The notes beneath the pieces are model-generated. The model was not told where the DNA came from, ran no database searches, and worked only from the letters and a program-made list of their open reading frames with translations. Made by a program: the position numbers and the translations under genes. 64,000 bases of DNA, taken from contig CAZXQG010000001.1 of NCBI GenBank assembly GCA_964642725.1, positions 62,001 through 126,000 on the forward strand, given 5' to 3'. Below are positions 52,337 to 61,041 of the stretch, piece by piece (position 1 is the first letter of the stretch; the number at the start of each line of letters is the position of its first letter). The stretch comes from JAGVPT01 sp964642725. GTDB lineage: Bacteria > Bacteroidota > Ignavibacteria > UBA10030 > UBA8401.

Positions 52337-54031
52337 CTACTTTTTAAGTTGCACGACCAGTACAACTAAAGTCACCACAGTTCCGATAATGCTAAACAAC
52401 TGTCCATATAGCTGCATATAGTAGGCAAAAGGCCTGTACGGCTCTTTCGGAACCCAAACATAGTCTCCTTCGTCGATTGTCGTTTCATCGGGCTTGAGCC
52501 ATTGTTTTGTATTCGCCTTGATGATTCGCGTGTCGCCCGAGCGCGCATACTCCGTGTAACCGCCCGCCAGACTCACATAAAAATCGAAGCTCTTGCCGCT
52601 AACGTAAACGACGTGCCCCGGGTGAACAACTTGGCCAAATACGTAAATAGTCTTTTGGTTGGAGGCGATGACAATTTGATCGCCGTCGCGCACGTATACG
52701 TCTTTCGATTCATCGTTGCGTAAGAACAAAGAGGTGAAATCGACAACCACTAATTCTCTGTTGAGACGCACGTTGGTCTCCAAAAAGAAATACGCGCTGT
52801 CCTCCGGTGTAACACCTCCCCGCGCACTCTCCAATCGTTCCGAAACAATTTCTCTTTCTGTCACCGAGCGACGGAACACTTTTGACATACCGAGTGAAGC
52901 AAATTCAGTAAAGCCTCCGGCTGCCCTGATAACATCGGTCAGCTTTGTTGAATCTTTTGTTATCGGATAGTTTCCCGGATATAAAACCTCGCCCTCTACA
53001 GTCGCCTTATAATCGCGACGCAACTCCATTTTCTCTCTCACCACAACGCGGTCCCCGCGCTGCAAGGGAACATCCGGAGCGGCACCCGCGACAATCGCCT
53101 TCATATCGGCTGAAATTGTCTGAAATGTATTTCCTTCTTCGTTCATCCGCGATATCGTCACATGGCCGCTGTCTGCCAACGGAGAACAACCGCTGGCAAT
53201 CAGTATCATAGACATCAAACTATCCCCCTCGACAAACTCGTAGGCACCCTGGCCGTTGACCGCTCCATACACACCGACAAAGTCCCTTAAAATATTTTTT
53301 GCGGGCACAATGACAACATCGCCGTCTTGAAGAAGCGGGTCACACTTGCTTTCTTTTGTCGCCATGAATCTTTCAATATCTGCCGTTGATTCCGTACCAT
53401 CTCTATGCCGAATTTTTATTTTACGTAGCGAGCCTTCAGCCGATAACTTCTGGGCATCTTCCTTCGAAGGCTGCGTTCCTTCCATGGACTTCAATATTTG
53501 GTCGGACTTGCTTTTGGCCATGGATATTGCATCTTGTGCTCTTTCTGTCGCCTGCACGTAAACTGTATTTTCTAGAAAGCCGGAACCAGTCACTCTTACC
53601 GTAAAAATCCGGGGGGTCAAGAGCGTAAATGAAATATTACCGCTAATATATTTTTTCCGAATCTCTGATAATACTTTCTTTTTTGCTTCGACAAGATGCA
53701 ACCCTGACACCGAAACTTCACCGACCGTAGGAATGATAACAGAACCTTCCGGAGTGACAGGGAGTTGAAGACTGATCGGCGGACTGATCCAGATGTTCAC
53801 ACTATAAATGTCGCCGGGGCCAACAAGGTACTCCTTTGGGTCTACCGGACCGTCCATTACGGCGATCTTGGCACTTTGCGAACTCTGCTGATATTCCCTT
53901 TGGATCTGTTCTTTTTGAGAATAAGGGTCATCCCTTTTCTCATTCAGTTGGGCCTGCAAAAACGTGACAGCCGCACAGGATATCCCAAACATAATAAAGA
54001 GTTTTTTCGACAGCGTTAAAGTCATTGTCAT
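52337..54031 (-). CDS. SLBB-domain polysaccharide export protein, Wza-like
   Basis: A 564-residue exporter component. There is a signal peptide (KKLFIMFGISCAAVTFLQAQ), a Poly_export domain beginning DPKEYLVGPGDIYSVNIWIS, and at least three SLBB beta-grasp repeats (GAVNGQGAYEFVEGDSLMSM; GEVLYPGNYPITKDSTKLTD; GQVVHPGHVVYVSGKSFDFY). The end is a hydrophobic helix (FSIIGTVVTLVVLVVQ), unlike E. coli Wza whose C-terminus is an amphipathic outer-membrane helix. No lipobox is seen. Probable role: periplasmic conduit or outer-membrane channel for the glycan. It follows wecB by 4 bases. Confidence 0.9.
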   Translation of the reverse strand: MTMTLTLSKKLFIMFGISCAAVTFLQAQLNEKRDDPYSQKEQIQREYQQSSQSAKIAVMDGPVDPKEYLVGPGDIYSVNIWISPPISLQLPVTPEGSVIIPTVGEVSVSGLHLVEAKKKVLSEIRKKYISGNISFTLLTPRIFTVRVTGSGFLENTVYVQATERAQDAISMAKSKSDQILKSMEGTQPSKEDAQKLSAEGSLRKIKIRHRDGTESTADIERFMATKESKCDPLLQDGDVVIVPAKNILRDFVGVYGAVNGQGAYEFVEGDSLMSMILIASGCSPLADSGHVTISRMNEEGNTFQTISADMKAIVAGAAPDVPLQRGDRVVVREKMELRRDYKATVEGEVLYPGNYPITKDSTKLTDVIRAAGGFTEFASLGMSKVFRRSVTEREIVSERLESARGGVTPEDSAYFFLETNVRLNRELVVVDFTSLFLRNDESKDVYVRDGDQIVIASNQKTIYVFGQVVHPGHVVYVSGKSFDFYVSLAGGYTEYARSGDTRIIKANTKQWLKPDETTIDEGDYVWVPKEPYRPFAYYMQLYGQLFSIIGTVVTLVVLVVQLKK

Positions 54032-54035
54032 CTTT

Positions 54036-55157
54036 TCAATTTAGTAGAAGTTTTTCTGCAATTTCTTTTGCGATCCTTTCGGCAGTTTTGCCGTCCCACA
54101 ATTCAGGGATTGTCCCCTTTTTGTATTTGCCTTCAAAAACCATTTGAGCTTCAACGGCGGTCCTCGCGTAATCGAATCCCATTAATTTGTTCGTCCCTTC
54201 AGCCAGAGTAACGGGGCGTTCAGTATTTTCGCGCATTGTAAAGCATGGAACACCCAGATACGTTGTCTCTTCCTGAATCCCCCCTGAATCGGTGATAGCA
54301 AGTGCGGCCGATTCCAGCAGGCAAAGAAAGTCTAAATATCCGAGCGGCTCGCAGAGGATAATGTTGGTATTGAGTTTCAATCTTTCAGCCAATTTGAACT
54401 CATCAATCATTTTCCGGGTCCGCGGATGGACTGGAAAGATGACGGCATGTTTTTTTGAAATGCTTTCCAGAGTCGAAAGGACCTTCGCAAGACTTTCCTC
54501 GACATCCACGTTGCTCGGCCGGTGCAGCGTGACGAGGGCATAGTTCTTTTCGTTCACACCGAGAGTCCTTTTTATCGTTGAACGGCGCGCTTTCTCTTGA
54601 AACTGAATAAGGGAATCAATCATTATGTTGCCGACAAAAAAAACTTTCGCATCCGGCACTCCCTCATTACGCAAATTGGTCAGGCCGCTTCTTTCGGAGA
54701 CGAAAAGGAAATCGGCTACAGAATCTGTAATCACGCGATTGATTTCTTCGGGCATCGTGCGGTCAAAACTGCGAAGCCCGGCTTCAACATGGGCAACCGG
54801 AATGAGGAGTTTTGAACAGACAAGCGAGCACGCAACGGTAGAATTTACGTCCCCCACCACGATCACGACATCCGGTCTTTCGGCGAGGACGACTTTTTCA
54901 AACTCAACCATAATTTTGGCGGTTTGGACTGCATGCGAACCCGAACCGATGCCAAGATAGACATCGGGATGCGGTAATTCCAAATCGTCAAAGAACACCT
55001 TCGACATGTTTGGATCATAGTGCTGGCCGGTATGCACGATCCGGTGTGAGATCGAAGGATACTTTTGAAACGCCTTATGCAGGGGAGCCACTTTCATAAA
55101 ATTCGGACGTGCCCCGACGACACTGATAATTTTACCTGAAGGGACGGCTTCGCTCAC
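54036..55157 (-). CDS. wecB: UDP-N-acetylglucosamine 2-epimerase (non-hydrolysing)
   Basis: A 373-residue enzyme converting UDP-GlcNAc to UDP-ManNAc, a precursor for surface glycans. Motifs: VVGARPNFMKVAPLHKAF, HTGQHYDPNMSKVFF, VGDVNSTVACSLVCSKL, VAHVEAGLRSFDRTMPEEIN, TDSGGIQEETTYLGVPC and REN-TERPVT (RENTERPVTLAEGTNKL). Full family length. It is 1 base from rfbB and 4 bases from the SLBB gene. The dehydrogenase WecC is not in the window. Confidence 0.96.
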   Translation of the reverse strand: MSEAVPSGKIISVVGARPNFMKVAPLHKAFQKYPSISHRIVHTGQHYDPNMSKVFFDDLELPHPDVYLGIGSGSHAVQTAKIMVEFEKVVLAERPDVVIVVGDVNSTVACSLVCSKLLIPVAHVEAGLRSFDRTMPEEINRVITDSVADFLFVSERSGLTNLRNEGVPDAKVFFVGNIMIDSLIQFQEKARRSTIKRTLGVNEKNYALVTLHRPSNVDVEESLAKVLSTLESISKKHAVIFPVHPRTRKMIDEFKLAERLKLNTNIILCEPLGYLDFLCLLESAALAITDSGGIQEETTYLGVPCFTMRENTERPVTLAEGTNKLMGFDYARTAVEAQMVFEGKYKKGTIPELWDGKTAERIAKEIAEKLLLN

Positions 55158-55158
55158 T

Positions 55159-56190
55159 TTAAACCAATTCCTTTTTCAAGCGTTCAGAATACTGCTTGGA
55201 GTAGTACTGCTGGTATTCCCCCGACAGGATTCTTTGCCACCATTCTTTGTGGTTAAGGTACCACTGAATCGTTTCACGAATTCCTTTTTCAAATGTATGC
55301 GTGGGCTCCCATCCCAGAGTACTCTTCATCTTCGCGGCGTCGATCGCGTACCGGCGGTCGTGCCCCAGCCTGTCTTTCACAAAAGTAATCAACGATTCCG
55401 GTTTGTTCAGCTCCTGCAAGATCAATTTCACGATTTCGATATTCTTCCGTTCGTTGTTGCCGCCGATATTGTAGACTTCGCCTTCTTTTCCCTTGTGCAA
55501 AACCGTATCAAGAGCAGAACAATGATCCTCGACGTACAACCAATCCCGGATGTTGAAGCCGTCGCCGTACACGGGAAGAGGTTTATCGTTCAAAGCGTTG
55601 GCGATCATGAGAGGAATCAATTTCTCCGGGAATTGGTACGGACCGTAATTGTTCGAGCAGCGAGTAACGATAATCGGAGTTCCAAAGGTATGATGATACG
55701 CGAGGGCCAACAAATCGGACGAAGCCTTGCTTGCCGAATAGGGGCTATTCGGATGCAACGGCGTTGCTTCCGTAAATTTCCCCGCCGATCCCAGTGAACC
55801 GTAGACTTCGTCCGTTGAAACGTGGACGAATCGTTCCACGCCAAATTGCCTTGCCGCTTCGAGAAGGATGCTCGTCCCGAAAACATTGGTTTGTACAAAT
55901 ACAGAAGGTCCGAGAATGCTCCGGTCGACGTGCGACTCGGCGGCAAAGTGGACAACTGCATCGATTGAATATTCACGGAAGACCTTCTCAACGCCCTCCT
56001 TCTCACAAATATCAGCTTTCACAAAAACGTAGCGGGGACTTAAATCTATGCCCTCTAAATTCTCAAGATTCCCGGCGTAGGTTAACAAATCTACATTGAC
56101 AACACGGTAACCGGAATGAAGCTGCATCAGATACCGTATGAAATTACTTCCGATGAACCCTGCACCGCCAGTGACAAGAATGTTCTTCAT
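55159..56190 (-). CDS. rfbB: dTDP-glucose 4,6-dehydratase
   Basis: A 343-residue extended short-chain dehydrogenase making dTDP-4-keto-6-deoxyglucose. NAD-binding ILVTGGAGFIGSNFIRYL, HFAAESHVDRSI, catalytic VSTDEVYGSLG (the TDEVYG motif), YSASKASSDLL (YxxxK) and TRCSNNYGPYQFPEKLIPLM are all present. C-terminal segment DRLGHDRRYAIDAAKMKSTL with LGWEP confirms the dTDP-glucose type. Neither rfbA nor rfbD is in the window, so dTDP-rhamnose synthesis must be completed elsewhere if it occurs. Eight bases after the RfbC-like gene. Confidence 0.97.
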   Translation of the reverse strand: MKNILVTGGAGFIGSNFIRYLMQLHSGYRVVNVDLLTYAGNLENLEGIDLSPRYVFVKADICEKEGVEKVFREYSIDAVVHFAAESHVDRSILGPSVFVQTNVFGTSILLEAARQFGVERFVHVSTDEVYGSLGSAGKFTEATPLHPNSPYSASKASSDLLALAYHHTFGTPIIVTRCSNNYGPYQFPEKLIPLMIANALNDKPLPVYGDGFNIRDWLYVEDHCSALDTVLHKGKEGEVYNIGGNNERKNIEIVKLILQELNKPESLITFVKDRLGHDRRYAIDAAKMKSTLGWEPTHTFEKGIRETIQWYLNHKEWWQRILSGEYQQYYSKQYSERLKKELV

Positions 56191-56198
56191 CCGATCAA

Positions 56199-56672
56199 TT
56201 AGTCTAATTGGAAAACTGTATCAGGACGATTTTCGTGCCGAATCTCGTCAACCGGTTCTCTCTTCCCTTTGCCGGCAAAAAGCCTGTTCGGCAAATTCAC
56301 TACCGTTCCTTCGCCGTCGCCCACATTCTTATACGCATGGACAACTCCCGGTGGAATGATCACCGATTTCGGTGCGTCCTCGCCAGCGATAAAAACAAAT
56401 TTGTTCTGAAAGGTGGGTGAGTTTTTTCGCATATCCCACACATAGACCTTGAAGTTTGACGGGCCGATAAATGCGAACATGTCGGCCTGGTCGACGTGTT
56501 CATGGGGCCCCCGGGCAATGCCCGGATGCGTGACCGAGATGTACGACATCGCCGGCATAAATTGCTGTTCGACTTCATCCTCACGAAACAACTCTGCAAG
56601 CCATCCTCGATCGTCAACAAATTTTTTCAAATCCCGTATGATAACGTCGTGAATTTTTCCTTTTTTAAACAT
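56199..56672 (-). CDS. RfbC-like cupin, dTDP-sugar epimerase family
   Basis: A 157-residue cupin of the dTDP-4-dehydrorhamnose 3,5-epimerase family: FVDDRGWLAELFRED, THPGIARGPHEHVDQADMFA, KVYVWDMRKNSPTFQNKFVF and SVIIPPGVVHAYKNV. The histidine of the LRGLHYQ motif is retained (RGPHEH). The tyrosine in the usual CTDYY-type strand is not seen (VVNLPNRLF at that place). The protein is also about 25 residues shorter than RfbC. It may be a 3-epimerase, an isomerase or a non-catalytic cupin; position before rfbB supports a dTDP-sugar role. It is the first gene of the long polysaccharide run. Confidence 0.8.
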   Translation of the reverse strand: MFKKGKIHDVIIRDLKKFVDDRGWLAELFREDEVEQQFMPAMSYISVTHPGIARGPHEHVDQADMFAFIGPSNFKVYVWDMRKNSPTFQNKFVFIAGEDAPKSVIIPPGVVHAYKNVGDGEGTVVNLPNRLFAGKGKREPVDEIRHENRPDTVFQLD

Positions 56673-56732
56673 CGCGCCACGTGTTTATGTTGTGTGACAT
56701 ACGGCTGCCAGGATTTTTAAAAGATAATCTTT

Positions 56733-56761
56733 AATTTACAAAAACCGTCGTGAAAAATCAA
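56733..56761 (-). promoter_or_regulatory. Possible promoter of the polysaccharide operon
   Basis: Minus strand: TTGATT (56756-56761), 17 bases, TAAATT (56733-56738), about 60 bases before ATG 56672. Four of six bases match in each box. The rest of the 56673-56940 interval shows no gene. If real, this would drive the many tightly spaced genes downstream. Confidence 0.35.
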
Positions 56762-56940
56762 CGAGCGATGCCGCTAAGTAGTTAATGGATAACGCGATGA
56801 CGAAATTGAAGCGCATTGATTCAGTGCGCCTTATTCAGAAGAGAACTGCCGAGAATAAGAGTAGCAAATGAGACGGGATTTTATTCCTTTTGTGTTGGTT
56901 GTGCTGGAAAAATATACGGAACTGCCCATAAAGAATCAAC

Positions 56941-58590
56941 TTACATCTTCTCGGGCGCCGACACGCCCAAAACTGAACAGCCGTTCGCAATAACTATCCG
57001 GGCCATTTGGCAGACGGCAAGCCTTGCCTGCATCAAGTCCTTATTGTCGCTGATCACACGATGTTGATGATAAAAGCGATGGAAGGCTTCCGCGACTTCT
57101 CGAAGATATGTTGTCAAACGGTGAGGCTCATAGGCAGCAGCACAGCTCTCAATCACCTCGGGGAATTCCAGCAGAATCTTGAGAAGGTCCACTTCTTCTT
57201 TTTCTTTGATCAATTCAAAACGCGACGTTTCAAGAAGATGCTGCATATCGTTGACCCGTATGCCTTGTTCAGCGGCAAACCGCACAATGCTGGCAATGCG
57301 CGCGTGCGCATACTGCAGGTAATAGACCGGGTTTTGTTCGGACTGTTCTTTTGCCAGCGCGACATCGAATTCAAGATGTGTGTTCGCACTCCGCATAACA
57401 AAAAAATAATGCACTGCGTCCGTGCCGACTTCATCGATCAATTCGTCAAGCGTATACACTTTTGCGTTCCGTTTAGACATTTTCACCACTTCGTTCCCTT
57501 CAACAAACGAAACCATCTGGTGAATTATCACTTTCACTTTATTCGTGTCGTATCCCAGCGCTTTCACTCCTGCAAGAACATCGGGAATAGTCGCAATATG
57601 GTCTGCTCCGAAAATGTCGACCACAAGGTCAAAGCCCCGCCGAAATTTTTCCCGATGATACGCGATGTCCGGCAGACGGTAAGTCGGCTCGCCCGTCCTT
57701 TTTACAATGACTCGATCCTGTTCTAGACCAAACGCCGTCGCCTTAAACCAGACCGCTCCCTCGCTGTCGTAGGCAAGCCCCCGGGACCGAAATTCTTCGA
57801 TGACCTCCTTAATTTTACCTGAGGTATAGAGAGAGTCCTCATTATAGAAAACATCGTGTTGAACGCCAAGCCGCGCCAGTGTTTTCTTGATTTTCTCGAA
57901 GCACCACGCTTCCGCTTTTTTCTTGAAGTACGTTTTTTCCGGGTCTGTTTCTCTCAGAGCATCCCCTTTTTCCGCTTTGATTTCCCGGGCAATATCTGCT
58001 ATATAGTCTCCCTGATAACCTTCGGAAGGAAACGGATATTCATCGCCAAGAGACTGCCGGTACCTCGCATAGACACTCTCAGCGAGAGTGCGCATTTGGT
58101 TGCCGGCGTTATTGAAATAATATTCGCGTGTCACATTGTGCCCCGTCCACTCCAGGAGATTTGCAATCGTCGCCCCCAAGATGACCTGCCGTCCGTGGCC
58201 GCTGTGCAAAGGTCCGGTCGGGTTGGCACTCACCCATTCCACATTCGCCTTAATTCCGCCGCTAACTGCGGACCTGCCGAAGTTTATTCCTTCATCCAGT
58301 ATTAACTTTGCACTTTCGATCGCATAGTTGTCGGTAAAATGAAAATTGATGAACCCCGGACCGGCAATTTCCGTCGACGAAATTCTCGCCGGGTCGATTG
58401 TCATCGCATCGACAATCGCCTGAGCGATCTGGCGCGGGTTTTTCCCCACCGATTTTGCGATGACCATCGCGACGTTTGTCGTGAGGTCGCCATGGGCGGC
58501 AATTTTCGGTTTCTCAAAAATAATGTCGGCGGCGGGGTACTGAAGGGAGGTCAGGGCGCTGGCTACTGCGCGATGCAAATACTCTTTCAT
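56941..58590 (-). CDS. argS: Arginyl-tRNA synthetase
   Basis: A 549-residue class Ia synthetase charging tRNA-Arg. The N-terminal additional domain has AAHGDLTTNVAMVIAKSVGK (the typical GDxxTN...A). The HIGH region is VEWVSANPTGPLHSGHGRQV and the KMSKS counterpart is VVKMSKRNAKVYTLDELIDE. The C-terminal DALR anticodon-binding domain has QYAHARIASIVR and ends APEKM. Overlaps rsfS by 4 bases (58587-58590), so it is coupled to it. Confidence 0.98.
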   Translation of the reverse strand: MKEYLHRAVASALTSLQYPAADIIFEKPKIAAHGDLTTNVAMVIAKSVGKNPRQIAQAIVDAMTIDPARISSTEIAGPGFINFHFTDNYAIESAKLILDEGINFGRSAVSGGIKANVEWVSANPTGPLHSGHGRQVILGATIANLLEWTGHNVTREYYFNNAGNQMRTLAESVYARYRQSLGDEYPFPSEGYQGDYIADIAREIKAEKGDALRETDPEKTYFKKKAEAWCFEKIKKTLARLGVQHDVFYNEDSLYTSGKIKEVIEEFRSRGLAYDSEGAVWFKATAFGLEQDRVIVKRTGEPTYRLPDIAYHREKFRRGFDLVVDIFGADHIATIPDVLAGVKALGYDTNKVKVIIHQMVSFVEGNEVVKMSKRNAKVYTLDELIDEVGTDAVHYFFVMRSANTHLEFDVALAKEQSEQNPVYYLQYAHARIASIVRFAAEQGIRVNDMQHLLETSRFELIKEKEEVDLLKILLEFPEVIESCAAAYEPHRLTTYLREVAEAFHRFYHQHRVISDNKDLMQARLAVCQMARIVIANGCSVLGVSAPEKM

Positions 58591-59006
58591 TGATGGACTG
58601 ATTTCTTCAACGGACGTGCTTTTCTTCTCGCCGGAACGGCGGCAGGCTTATCTTCGATGTATTCAAACTTTGCGTCGCCCCATAGTTTTTCCAAATTGTA
58701 AAAAGACCGGGTTTCCTTGTGGAACACATGCACCACAACATCGACAAAATCCAAAAGCACCCATGTGGACTCCCCCTGTCCTTCATCGTGCCATACTCTT
58801 TCGCCGGCATGTTCCGCCCCGTCACGAATGGCATCCGCGATTGCGCGGACATGTGTGTCGGAGTCTGCGGAACAAATAACAAAAAAATCCGACATTGTCG
58901 TCAATTTTCGCAAATCGAGAAGAACAACATTTTGCGCCTTTTTCAGCAGCGCGAACGCAGCGACTTTCTTAGCAAGTGCTTTTGAGGTCAAGATGTTCCC
59001 TTTCAT
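58587..59006 (-). CDS. rsfS: Ribosomal silencing factor RsfS
   Basis: A 139-residue RsfS/Iojap protein, which binds ribosomal protein uL14 and blocks subunit joining during nutrient stress. Motifs: VVLLDLRKLTTMSDFFVICS, the WVLLDFVDVVVHVFHKETRS box and FYNLEKLWGDAK. A basic tail of 20 residues (PARRKARPLKKSVHQ) follows. ATG 59006 lacks a ribosome site, consistent with coupling to the LytR_C gene, whose stop is 22 bases upstream; a TTG at 59027 is the alternative start. Confidence 0.95.
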   Translation of the reverse strand: MKGNILTSKALAKKVAAFALLKKAQNVVLLDLRKLTTMSDFFVICSADSDTHVRAIADAIRDGAEHAGERVWHDEGQGESTWVLLDFVDVVVHVFHKETRSFYNLEKLWGDAKFEYIEDKPAAVPARRKARPLKKSVHQ

Positions 59007-59027
59007 AATATGAATAATGGCGCGCAA

Positions 59028-59492
59028 TCAGTTCCATGCGCGCAAGCTCTTAAAATCCTTTCCAAGAACCACGGAAGCAGTCACGAAATATTCCGGGCTT
59101 ATTTGTTGGACGACATTTCTCGGGTCAATTCCGAGGTCAGACGCGATTTTTTTCGCAATGTCGGCGTTGCCGCTGCGGTCAATGACAAGCGATTGTTTCA
59201 CGTCAAACGTTTTGTAATTCCCCATCTCGACGACATCGTATCCTGCGGCACGCAGGAAACTCGTCATTCGCTGTCCTGTCCCCGAAACGCCGCAGCCGTT
59301 CAACACATCAATCTGAACTACATTCTTTACGGGAGCGGCAGCCTCCGCGCCGGCTGCACGGGCATGTTCATTAGTGCCGTTTGAGGGAAAAATTATTGCG
59401 TACACCTGGTAGAGTATAAATGCGGCAACTGCGGCGACAAGAAGGTTAAGAACAATTTTTTGAGACGGGTTAACAGTTTCTTTTTCGGTCAT
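59028..59492 (-). CDS. Membrane-anchored LytR C-terminal domain protein
   Basis: A 154-residue protein with one N-terminal membrane helix (KIVLNLLVAAVAAFILYQVY) and a periplasmic LytR_C domain: VQIDVLNGCGVSGTGQRMTS, FLRAAGYDVVEMGNYKTFDV, VIDRSGNADIAKKIASDLGI. The LytR_C domain accompanies LCP glycan ligases in Gram-positives, but here it stands alone, as is frequent next to rsfS in FCB-group genomes. It is the first gene of the rsfS-argS unit. Confidence 0.87.
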   Translation of the reverse strand: MTEKETVNPSQKIVLNLLVAAVAAFILYQVYAIIFPSNGTNEHARAAGAEAAAPVKNVVQIDVLNGCGVSGTGQRMTSFLRAAGYDVVEMGNYKTFDVKQSLVIDRSGNADIAKKIASDLGIDPRNVVQQISPEYFVTASVVLGKDFKSLRAWN

Positions 59493-59514
59493 GTCGCTCT
59501 ATTTAATGAGGGGC

Positions 59515-59552
59515 ACAAAAAAACCGAGAATGCACCCTTGCGCAACCTCGGT
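59515..59552 (-). terminator. Intrinsic terminator after secreted-protein gene
   Basis: Minus strand: ACCGAG (read from 59552) and CTCGGT (ending 59523) pair around a loop containing GCGCA/TGCAC complementarity, followed by TTTTTTTG (59522 downward). It lies 40 bases after the stop at 59592 and just before the LytR_C start. Confidence 0.8.
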
Positions 59553-59591
59553 CATTACATCGCGTCAACAACATCTTGCCATTCGTTCGTT

Positions 59592-60101
59592 TCAATATCC
59601 CTCGTCGTTCTCCAATCCGTGGTAAAGGCCGGGATACGGCGAATACAGACTGTTCAACCCGAACGGAATCTTTTGATAGGAAACACGCAACAGCATATTA
59701 TCCGATGGACGATAGTTTATTTCTGCACGGTTTAGAAAAACTCCGGACAAGCTGTTTTGCAGCCGCTGGTCAAGTGTACTATACGGTGAATTTTGAAGGC
59801 TGACGTCAACCCGGGCGTCAACTTTGCTGGAGAATTTATACATCATGCTGTTTGTATACATCCCCAGCGCCAGACCCTGCCCGCCCATTGTCGTGTAGCC
59901 CATCGAAAAACTCTGCCGCATCTTGAAATTCTCCGGGTTGAAGAAACTCAAAAGATCGGAGTCGGTCTCCGGACGAATAAACGAATCGGAAACCTTCGGT
60001 TCATCCTCAGCGGTTCTTTTGAACTGTGAATACCCATTCTGTGTCGCCAGCAAACTCATCGCGACCGCGCACACCAGAAACATACCGTATCTGCCGTTCA
60101 T
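59592..60101 (-). CDS. Secreted protein of unknown function, possibly beta-barrel
   Basis: A 169-residue protein with a signal peptide (MNGRYGMFLVCAVAMSLLAT, cleavage near GYSQ). I do not recognise a named family. The mature part alternates polar and hydrophobic residues (MRQSFSMGYTTMGGQGLALG; RAEINYRPSDNMLLRVSYQK), which suggests amphipathic beta strands of an outer-membrane or beta-rich periplasmic protein. ATG 60101 has AAGGAG 6 bases upstream (AAAGGAGTTGTT), which decides the start. It is a single-gene unit with its own terminator; the 60102-60267 interval upstream holds no gene I can support. Confidence 0.8.
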   Translation of the reverse strand: MNGRYGMFLVCAVAMSLLATQNGYSQFKRTAEDEPKVSDSFIRPETDSDLLSFFNPENFKMRQSFSMGYTTMGGQGLALGMYTNSMMYKFSSKVDARVDVSLQNSPYSTLDQRLQNSLSGVFLNRAEINYRPSDNMLLRVSYQKIPFGLNSLYSPYPGLYHGLENDEGY

Positions 60102-60267
60102 AACAACTCCTTTATGAAGCTCCACAGAAGATAATAAAAAAAATCGGAGTATAAGTCAAGTGATAGCATGAATTTCTCCATTAAATCCGCGCTATTTTGC
60201 TCTTAAGAATTCAGCACTTAGCATCGGCAATGGCATCGCATTCCCAAATGAACCCGCTAACCTTTAT

Positions 60268-61038
60268 TTAAACAATCGAAACAAGAACGGGGTTCCGTTT
60301 CCGAAGGATCTCGCCTGCCTCTTCCAACTGGGCGACAGTGTTGACCCCCCGGACTTCATCAAAGTCATCCGCCTTTTTTGCGGCTACCTTCAACCCGTGT
60401 TTCCAATAATAATCGAAAACATCGGTCAAGTAATACTCGTTCTGCATGTTGTTCGTGGTGATATGGCCAAGCGCTTCAAACAAATACGCGTTGTCAAAAA
60501 TATAAATCCCGGAATTAATTTCCCTTACTTTTCTCTGATCCTCTGTTGCGTCCTTTTGCTCAACAATGCCGATGACACTGTCACCTTCTCCCCGCAGGAT
60601 TCTACCGTAACCGGACGGGTCATCGAGGCCGGCGGTGAGGATTGTTGCAACAGCGTTCGCTTGACGGTGAAATGATACAAGGTCGCGGATCGTTTGCAAG
60701 CGGAGGAGCGGAACATCGCCCGACAACACAAGGACGTCGCCATGAAAATTCCCGAGCAAATTTTTTGTCTGCATCACGGCGTGGCCGGTGCCGAGCTGCG
60801 GTTCTTGAACCGCGAATTCAACGGACGGCGCGGTGCTGCGTAAATAGGCCGTTACCGAGTCGCGGCAAAACCCGACGACTGCAATGATTCGGGAAGAGTT
60901 CAGGGCAACAGCAAGGTCCACAACATGGTGAATCATCGGCTTACCGGAAACCTCGAACATCACTTTCGCTTTTTCCGAGTTTTTCATTCGGGTCCCTTTT
61001 CCCGCAGCCATGATTACCGTTGCAAAGTTTTTCTCCAT
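60268..61038 (-). CDS. UDP-N-acetylglucosamine pyrophosphorylase, GlmU N-domain only
   Basis: A 256-residue nucleotidyltransferase equivalent to the N-terminal half of GlmU, which joins UTP and GlcNAc-1-phosphate. Motifs: TVIMAAGKGTRMKNSEKAKV, QEPQLGTGHAVMQTKN, VLVLSGDVPLLR, PSGYGRILR and EINSGIYIF. The left-handed beta-helix acetyltransferase domain of GlmU is absent and the protein ends naturally, so another enzyme must supply the acetyltransferase step if this one makes UDP-GlcNAc. It starts 3 bases after panC. Confidence 0.9.
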   Translation of the reverse strand: MEKNFATVIMAAGKGTRMKNSEKAKVMFEVSGKPMIHHVVDLAVALNSSRIIAVVGFCRDSVTAYLRSTAPSVEFAVQEPQLGTGHAVMQTKNLLGNFHGDVLVLSGDVPLLRLQTIRDLVSFHRQANAVATILTAGLDDPSGYGRILRGEGDSVIGIVEQKDATEDQRKVREINSGIYIFDNAYLFEALGHITTNNMQNEYYLTDVFDYYWKHGLKVAAKKADDFDEVRGVNTVAQLEEAGEILRKRNPVLVSIV

Positions 61039-61041
61039 TTT

